Source: JACJYE01 sp964432875
GTDB lineage: Bacteria > Bacteroidota > Bacteroidia > Chitinophagales > Saprospiraceae
Length of the DNA: 38,499 nt
Direction of reading: 5' to 3'
NCBI GenBank assembly: GCA_964432875.1
Contig: CAYSPJ010000042.1
Location: 1 to 38,499 of the forward strand
Translations under genes and position numbers: made by a program
The notes under the pieces: model-generated
Databases searched by the model: none
What the model saw: only the letters and a program-made list of their open reading frames with translations
Told to the model about the DNA's origin: nothing
Part shown: piece after piece, positions 33,893 through 38,499 of the stretch
How the letters are laid out: each line of letters begins with the position of its first letter
Position numbering within the stretch: the first letter of the stretch is position 1

Positions 33893-33926
33893 TTGAAACC
33901 TTGCCTGCCAAAAATTGCTATCTTTG
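33893..33926 (+). promoter_or_regulatory. Promoter of the fumarylacetoacetase gene
   Basis: TTG at 33893-33895, a 23-bp spacer, then TATCTTTG at 33919-33926 (exact match), 17 bp before the ATG at 33944. An in-frame TTG codon at 33893 would lie upstream of the -7 box, so it cannot be the start of this transcript's protein. Confidence 0.65.
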
Positions 33927-33943
33927 CGGCAAAACCAGCGACA

Positions 33944-35212
33944 ATGAACTATATCATCAATCCCCTGATCAACTCGTGGGTCGAGGTACCCCTGGATAGC
34001 GACTTCCCCATCCAAAACTTACCTTTTGGAGTTTTCCGCACCCCGGGCCTTTCGCCCCGGCTGTGTACCGCTATCGGGAAGTACATTGCAGATTTGCAAG
34101 TACTGGCAGAACATGGTTTTTTTGATGACCTGGGTATCAAACGCGAGGTTTTTGCTCAACCCTATCTGAATGACTTCATCGCCCTGGGCAAGCAGGCTAC
34201 CCGTGCGGTGCGCATCCGCTTGGCCGAAATCCTGGATGAAGACCTGGACGAGTGGGATGCCAGCGAATTGGCTACCTACTTCCTGCATCTGCAGGATGAG
34301 GTGCAGATGCTACTGCCGATCAAGGTAGGCGACTATACCGACTTCTACTCCAGCCGCGAGCATGCGACCAATGTAGGCACCATGTTCCGCGGGAAAGATA
34401 ATGCACTAATGCCAAATTGGCTGCATCTGCCGGTAGGCTATCACGGACGTGCCTCCTCCATCGTCGTTTCCGGTACGCCAGTGCGCAGGCCCAATGGGCA
34501 GATGCTGCCTCCAGAGGCGGAACAGCCTGTTTTCGGACCAACCAAGTTGCTGGACTTTGAACTCGAGATGGGGTTGGTGGTAGGAAAAAGCACCCGTTTA
34601 GGCCAATCGGTGCCGATTGCCGAAGCAGAGGACTATATCTTTGGCCTGATGCTGTTCAACGACTGGTCAGCCCGCGATATCCAGAGCTGGGAGTACGTAC
34701 CGTTAGGGCCTTTTTTGGGCAAGAGCTTTGCTTCTACGGTATCGCCCTGGGTAGTCACCATAGATGCGTTGGAGCCGTTCCGCACCAATGGCCCGGAGCA
34801 GGACCCGCAGCCGCTACCATACCTGCGCACGGAGGGCCCAAGAAGCTTTGACATTGAACTGGAGGTGGAAATCCGTCCGGAAAACGGGCCGGGGCAAAGG
34901 GTTTGCCATTCCAACTTCAAATACTTGTACTGGAACATGGCTCAACAGTTGGCGCACCATACCGTCAATGGCTGCAATATCAACGTGGGCGATCTGATGG
35001 CTTCCGGCACCATCAGCGGCCCTAGCCCGGATTCCTACGGCTCGATGCTGGAGCTTTCCTGGCGCGGCAGTAAACCTCTCCCTATGCCGGATGGCAGCGA
35101 GCGTAAGTTCCTGCACGATGGCGATACGGTCATCCTGCGGGGCTGGTGCGAAAAAGAAGGGCTGCGCATCGGCTTTGGCGAAGCTAGCGGGAATGTGCTG
35201 CCAGCCCAGTGA
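33944..35212 (+). CDS. fahA: Fumarylacetoacetase
   Basis: 422 aa from the ATG at 33944. Catalyses the last step of tyrosine/homogentisate breakdown, fumarylacetoacetate to fumarate and acetoacetate. An N-terminal SH3-like domain (about 1-118) precedes the FAH barrel. Residues matching the mouse enzyme with an offset of 7 are all present: Asp133 and His140 in YTDFYSSREHATNVG, Glu206 and Glu208 in LDFELEMG, Asp240 in FNDWSARD and Lys260 in LGPFLGKSF (mouse Asp126, His133, Glu199, Glu201, Asp233, Lys253). Full length and apparently active. No other tyrosine-catabolic gene is adjacent. Expression may vary with the heptamer repeat immediately upstream of its promoter. Confidence 0.96.
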   Translation: MNYIINPLINSWVEVPLDSDFPIQNLPFGVFRTPGLSPRLCTAIGKYIADLQVLAEHGFFDDLGIKREVFAQPYLNDFIALGKQATRAVRIRLAEILDEDLDEWDASELATYFLHLQDEVQMLLPIKVGDYTDFYSSREHATNVGTMFRGKDNALMPNWLHLPVGYHGRASSIVVSGTPVRRPNGQMLPPEAEQPVFGPTKLLDFELEMGLVVGKSTRLGQSVPIAEAEDYIFGLMLFNDWSARDIQSWEYVPLGPFLGKSFASTVSPWVVTIDALEPFRTNGPEQDPQPLPYLRTEGPRSFDIELEVEIRPENGPGQRVCHSNFKYLYWNMAQQLAHHTVNGCNINVGDLMASGTISGPSPDSYGSMLELSWRGSKPLPMPDGSERKFLHDGDTVILRGWCEKEGLRIGFGEASGNVLPAQ

Positions 35213-35238
35213 AGTAGCAGGGTGATTTTCGAGTTGTT

Positions 35239-35460
35239 CTAAAATACCAGAGAAAAGCCTCCTCCCGGCTTGGGAAGATCTTGGCTACGGCGATAGCGTT
35301 CGATTTCTTCACGCAAATGCTGCTGATATTGAGACAGCATAAAATTGCGGAAGGGGGTCAGGCTTTCCTCTAAGCGGCTCTGCTCCAGTGCCTCGAAATA
35401 ATCAACTTTGTCTTCCGCAAAAGGGCTTAACTTTGCCAAAAAACCATTCCGATGCGACAC
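35239..35460 (-). pseudogene. C-terminal remnant of a Fic-family protein
   Basis: 73 codons from a GTG, with in-frame stops just upstream. KVDYFEALEQSRLEESLTPF followed by RNFMLSQYQQHLREEIERY, and the ending GGGFSLVF, match the extreme C-terminus of Bacteroidota Fic (AMPylation) proteins, after the catalytic HPFxxGNGR core. No catalytic core is present, so this is a fragment. Its 5' end overlaps the start of the PBP4 gene by 9 bp and contains that gene's promoter. It could instead be a small real protein, but I favour a remnant. Confidence 0.5.
35407..35435 (+). promoter_or_regulatory. Promoter of the PBP4-type carboxypeptidase gene
   Basis: TTTG at 35407-35410, a 17-bp spacer, then TAACTTTG at 35428-35435 (exact TAnnTTTG), 16 bp before the ATG at 35452. 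It lies inside the Fic remnant, antisense to it. Confidence 0.65.
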
Positions 35461-36903
35461 TTTTTGGCCTTACTCCTCCTTCTAGCCGCCCTGCCCTTGG
35501 GCGCTCAATCCAATTACCAACGGGCCGTAGATGCCCTGGCCAAAGACCCGGTTTTCCGCCACGGCACGCTCAGCGTCTGTGTAATCGATGTAAAAAGCGG
35601 GAAAGTGTTAGCCAGCCATGAAGCCCTGCGCAGCGTAGCGCCTGCTTCCAACCTCAAAGTGCTGAGCACGGGCAGCGCGTTGGCATTGCTGGGGGCGGGC
35701 TACCGCTTCCGCACCGAGCTGCAGCACGACGGGCGGCTAGAACCGGGCGGCATCCTGGCAGGCAACCTATACTTAAAGGGCTATGGCGACCCCACCTTGG
35801 GCTCGCCATTCATGGAGGACGAGGCGCTCGCGCTGGCCCCCCTCATGGAACGGCTGCGGCTGGCGGTGCAGCAAGAAGGTATCCGTCGGGTTGAAGGGGA
35901 AGTCATCGCTGACGCCTCGCTCTTCGGTTCGGAGGCTTGTATCCCTACCTGGCAGTGGGAGGATTTGGGCAACTACTATGCTGCTGGGGCCTGGAGCCTC
36001 AACTTGCACGAAAACCTGCATTTCCTCCACTTCCAGCAGCGCAGCCAATTGGGCGCGACGCCCCCGGTGGCCGCCATCGAACCAGAAGTGCCGAGCCTGA
36101 GTTTCACTAATGAGCTGCGCTCGGCAGCCAAGGGTACGGGCGATAATGCTTATATCTTTGGCGGGCCCTACCAGTTCAACCGCTATATCCGCGGCACTAT
36201 CCCCGTCGGCGAGGGGCGCTTTACTATCAAGGGCTCCATTCCTGATCCGCCCCTCCTGGCAGCCCAGTATTTACAACATAGCCTGGCAAGTATCGGCATC
36301 ACTGCTCGCGGCATTTCCACACTGCTGAACCCGGTGCCCAACCCACCTGCCCGCAAGACCTTCTACACCCACTATTCCCCTCCGCTATCGAGTATCGTCA
36401 AGCGGGCAAATATGGAAAGCGTGAACCTCTATTGCGAAGTGCTGGTCAAAGCCATTGGGTTGGAGCAAAAAGGCGAAGGCTCGACCGGGGCAGGCCTGGA
36501 AGTTATCCGGCAGCACTGGGAAAAGCGCGGGCTGGACTGGGCGGGCTGCCAGCTTGCCGACGGCAGCGGGCTATCGGATGGCAACGTTGTGACCAGCTCT
36601 TTCTTGGCCCAATTCTTGCGCCTGATGGCACAGGAAGGTGCCGCAGTTTTCCAGCCCTTCTACGATTCCCTGCCTGAGGCCGGGCGCTCCGGCTCGCTGA
36701 AAAACCGCCTGAAAGGCACCGCTGCCGAGGGCCAGCTGCGCGCCAAAAGCGGCACCCTGGAACGCGCGCGCGCCTATTCCGGCTACGCCACCACCCGTAA
36801 CGGCCAGTTGCTGGCTTTTTCCATCATCGCCAATAATTACGAAGGCAGCGGCGGTGCCATCCGCCAAAAGCTGGAGGGGTTGATGCTGGAATTATGCCAG
36901 TGA
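35452..36903 (+). CDS. dacB: D-alanyl-D-alanine carboxypeptidase/endopeptidase (PBP4, family S13)
   Basis: 483 aa. Signal peptide 1-19 (ending LGAQ). Penicillin-binding motifs: SxxK as Ser66-Asn-Leu-Lys69 (PASNLK), the SxN region within ADGSGLSDGN (about 369-378), and the KTG-equivalent Lys432-Ser-Gly434 (RAKSGT). The long insert between the first two motifs, about 300 residues, is typical of PBP4. It trims or cleaves peptidoglycan cross-links in the periplasm. Transcribed from its own promoter; followed by a 370-bp repeat-bearing gap rather than an operon partner. Confidence 0.94.
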   Translation: MRHFLALLLLLAALPLGAQSNYQRAVDALAKDPVFRHGTLSVCVIDVKSGKVLASHEALRSVAPASNLKVLSTGSALALLGAGYRFRTELQHDGRLEPGGILAGNLYLKGYGDPTLGSPFMEDEALALAPLMERLRLAVQQEGIRRVEGEVIADASLFGSEACIPTWQWEDLGNYYAAGAWSLNLHENLHFLHFQQRSQLGATPPVAAIEPEVPSLSFTNELRSAAKGTGDNAYIFGGPYQFNRYIRGTIPVGEGRFTIKGSIPDPPLLAAQYLQHSLASIGITARGISTLLNPVPNPPARKTFYTHYSPPLSSIVKRANMESVNLYCEVLVKAIGLEQKGEGSTGAGLEVIRQHWEKRGLDWAGCQLADGSGLSDGNVVTSSFLAQFLRLMAQEGAAVFQPFYDSLPEAGRSGSLKNRLKGTAAEGQLRAKSGTLERARAYSGYATTRNGQLLAFSIIANNYEGSGGAIRQKLEGLMLELCQ

Positions 36904-37016
36904 GGTCAAGGCTGGTGGAGGGGATGCTTGGGACATGGTTTAGCAATGACTGGGGGGCTTGGCAAGGGCCACTGTATCATCTGAATTCAATCATTCTGTA
37001 ACTGTTTAGCTAGCTT

Positions 37017-37147
37017 CGAGTTTCGAGTTTCGAGTCTGACCTTGGCGAAAGGAGGTTGTCTGGTTTCAGCCATGGAAAAAATCGTACTTACACATAATTC
37101 AGAACTTAATCTTGGAGACATGGCTAAAACTCGTAACTCGTAACTCG
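37017..37147. repeat. Inverted repeat built of heptamers (CGAGTTT / ACTCGTA)
   Basis: Left arm 37017-37035 is CGAGTTTCGAGTTTCGAGT; right arm 37129-37147 is ACTCGTAACTCGTAACTCG. The arms pair over 19 bp with two mismatches around a 93-nt interior, and each is itself about 2.7 copies of a 7-mer. More ACTCG/GCTCG-like units follow to about 37162. It sits in the 36904-37276 gap, which holds no gene I can support. Confidence 0.55.
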
Positions 37148-37276
37148 CGGCTCGGGGCTCGCAGCTTTTTGCCTATGGTAAATAGTTGCCATCCACTAAA
37201 ACATAAAAAAGATGGCTGTTGCATCTGCCCTAAAACTTAATTGCATTAGATCCCAATGGCGGTAGCTATAAGCCCA

Positions 37277-37498
37277 CTATTCCATCCCGACGCTATTGAC
37301 CTCCATCCAATACCCATCCAGGTCCTGAAAAAATATTTGTTTGATCCCATCGGCTCGGATACTGATGGTGTTGGGCGTGCCCGGCCAGTCGGAATAAACA
37401 ATAGCAGCTTGCTCCAGCTTCTTGATGAAGGCATCAAAATCGGAGGTCTTCAGAGCTAAGAGGTGACCGCATCTATTGATCGTTTTTGCCGTTTGCAC
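37277..37498 (-). pseudogene. C-terminal half of a VOC/glyoxalase-family protein
   Basis: 73 codons from a GTG. GHLLALKTSDFDAFIKKLEQ, then SDWPGTPNTISIRADGIKQI and FFQDLDGYWMEVNSVG, are the second beta-alpha-beta-beta-beta module of a glyoxalase/bleomycin-resistance (VOC) protein. The glutamate metal ligand near the C-terminus (MEVN) is kept. The first module, about 65 residues, is missing upstream, so it is 5'-truncated and probably nonfunctional. Confidence 0.65.
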
Positions 37499-37793
37499 TT
37501 AGCAATTCGAGCTGTTTCCATTCGCTTGGAACCTGTGCTATTTTATCGCGTTCTGATTGGCCAAGCTTAAAACTATCAACAAACAAACCTAATCAAAATC
37601 ATACAGAGAGCCAACCTTTGCTGCCAACAATAATGTACAGGGCACACGCCAGCGTCCAATGCTATCACAGCGGGAGGGGGGCGTGAAGTGTTTTTTACAT
37701 GATTAGCTGTTCAGCTGTTCAGATATAGAGCATGATCTTTGCTGGGCAGGGGAGAGGGAATGACGCAAAAATGTTAAAAATCGGCTAATGATT
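37499..37793. other. Gap upstream of the CTCTT gene; possible gene debris
   Basis: No supported gene. On the minus strand a frame from about 37592 to a stop at 37473-37475 reads SFKLGQSERDKIAQVPSEWK and looks protein-like in composition, but it matches no family I know and has no start. It may be further debris next to the VOC remnant. Confidence 0.3.
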
Positions 37794-37823
37794 TTGCCTA
37801 TTGAAATCATATCCATATCTTTG
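37794..37823 (+). promoter_or_regulatory. Promoter of the CTCTT-repeat gene
   Basis: TTG (within TTTTG) at 37794-37796, a 19-bp spacer, then TATCTTTG at 37816-37823 (exact TAnnTTTG), 33 bp before the ATG at 37857. One of the best promoters in the window, supporting 37857 as the true start even though its frame is interrupted. Confidence 0.75.
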
Positions 37824-37856
37824 ATTATGATTGTTTAATATTTAAAACCACTGCTT

Positions 37857-38409
37857 ATGAAACGCCTCTTCTCTTCTCTTCTCTTCTCTTCTCTTCATGA
37901 GCCTCCCGGTGAGCGCGCAGTTCGTTTGCGGCTTGAGTGCTGATGAAGGCAGTTCGGCTTCGCCGCAATCCAGTACTGGCAGTTGCTTGCCTGCATTGGT
38001 GGGGTCTATCGCCGCTAACCCCGGCTACCTGCCTACGGTCGAACCCGGCGAAGGGGTGAAGACCATCCGCCTGGTCTTTCACAGCATAAAGTATGCCGAA
38101 GGCAACCCGCTCAACTTCGAGGAACAGGATAAGTTCTTCTTCCATGAGCTGGTTGATGTGTTGAGCCGAAATATCTATGGTGAAATCAACTGTCCGATTT
38201 TCAATACTAATGGGGGCTGTTTTTGCGACGGCCCGCTATGCGAAATCGTGGGCGGCCCAAATGACTGCTGCCTCCAAGATGGCAAAATCCGCTTTGAACT
38301 GGCTGATGAAGACATTTATTTCTGGACCGACCCTGTAGGGTGGAACAACAGCGGCCCAGGTAATAATGTAACCGGATGCGCCTGGTGCTCTTGCAGCGCT
38401 GACCGATAG
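37857..38409 (+). CDS. Secreted cysteine-rich protein with CTCTT repeats in its signal peptide; leader out of frame (phase-variable candidate)
   Basis: From the ATG at 37857 the frame encodes MKRLFSSLLFSSL and then, because six CTCTT units put it one base out, runs to a TGA at 37941-37943 after 28 codons. The downstream frame (ATG at 37897 to TAG at 38409, 170 aa) begins MSLPVSAQFVCGLS, the second half of a signal peptide. With seven repeats the two join as MKR-LFSSLLFSSLLF-MSLPVSAQ, a complete signal peptide; four or ten repeats also restore the frame. The mature protein has 11 cysteines, with KTIRLVFHSIKYAEG and KIRFELADEDIYFW segments faintly like the N-terminal part of some secreted M43-like metallopeptidase proteins, but no zinc site. 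Ordinary SSR slippage or an assembly error at the repeat could both explain the shift. Confidence 0.7.
37866..37895 (+). repeat. Pentanucleotide simple repeat (CTCTT)6
   Basis: Six perfect CTCTT units encoding Leu-Phe-Ser-Ser-Leu over each 15 nt, inside the signal-peptide coding region of the gene starting at 37857. Each unit gained or lost shifts the frame by 5 nt; in-frame at 4, 7 or 10 copies, out of frame at 6. Confidence 0.97.
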
Positions 38410-38415
38410 TTTCAA

Positions 38416-38448
38416 GCCCTGCCGCCAGGCATCCTCTGGCGGCGGGGC
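38416..38448. terminator. Strong hairpin after the CTCTT gene
   Basis: CCCTGCCGCCAG at 38417-38428 pairs with CTGGCGGCGGGG at 38436-38447 over 12 bp with one G-T pair; a 7-nt loop. It starts 6 bp after the stop at 38409. No T-run follows, as with several other hairpins after stop codons here. Confidence 0.5.
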
Positions 38449-38479
38449 CCGATTTGTTCACGACTCAACTGTCTATACT

Positions 38480-38499
38480 ATGCCGCGCAAAATCCTCCT
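38480..38499 (+). CDS. Possible start of the next gene (cut by window end)
   Basis: ATG at 38480 begins MPRKIL and runs off the window; a basic then hydrophobic start could be a signal peptide. Only six codons are visible, so this is a guess based on position after the hairpin. Confidence 0.15.

Noticed and set aside
37857..38409. Homology to Neisseria Opa adhesins
   Set aside because: Only the repeat unit and its place in the leader agree; the mature sequence is unrelated, so the parallel is mechanistic.

Overview
The window looks like chromosomal DNA of a Bacteroidota member, most likely of the Saprospiria (Lewinella/Phaeodactylibacter-like; this placement is inference). The evidence is threefold. 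Three large secreted proteins end in type IX secretion (T9SS) sorting domains. Start codons mostly lack Shine-Dalgarno sequences. A recurring promoter -7 box, TAnnTTTG (usually TATCTTTG), lies 17-40 bp before many starts, sometimes with an upstream TTG/TTTG at the right distance. No rRNA, tRNA, CRISPR array or transposase gene was recognised.

Layout. 1-270: the tail of a GIY-YIG-like nuclease running into a structured inverted repeat. 275-4280 (minus): two paralogous exported thioredoxin/TPR proteins, a TPR lipoprotein and a short-chain dehydrogenase. 4465-7373 (plus): a membrane-anchored Ppx/GppA-like protein, a stand-alone four-helix-bundle sensor-like membrane protein and a lipoprotein. 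7426-12933: a small membrane protein, an S41 C-terminal-processing protease, a Uup-type ABC-F ATPase and a DoxX-like protein. 13112-17081 (minus): a T9SS-exported protein, a COG2509-type FAD oxidoreductase overlapping a small exported protein, and a possible OGG-like protein flanked by near-identical hairpin repeats.

17410-25709 (plus) is a sugar-oxidation locus: a ThuA/sugar-dehydrogenase/PKD/cytochrome c/CBM fusion lipoprotein, an MFS transporter, a Tat-exported Gfo/Idh/MocA oxidoreductase, a DUF1080 (3-keto-disaccharide hydrolase) lipoprotein and a cytoplasmic Gfo/Idh/MocA oxidoreductase. A TIM-barrel isomerase/epimerase follows at 32601. Together they suggest oxidation of glycosides to 3-keto-sugars, cleavage and uptake. 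Between them lie two related T9SS proteins (25789-27906 and 28299-32381), the larger with an internal 354-bp tandem duplication.

33828-38499 is more eroded: a heptanucleotide repeat just before the fumarylacetoacetase promoter, fumarylacetoacetase, a Fic C-terminal remnant that contains the promoter of a PBP4-type D-Ala-D-Ala carboxypeptidase, and a truncated VOC/glyoxalase remnant.

The most striking signal is at 37857-38409. A strong promoter drives a gene whose signal peptide is encoded by six CTCTT pentamers. With six copies the leader is out of frame with the secreted cysteine-rich protein; with seven (or four) it would be in frame. This is the arrangement of the phase-variable Neisseria opa genes, here in an apparently unrelated Bacteroidota gene.
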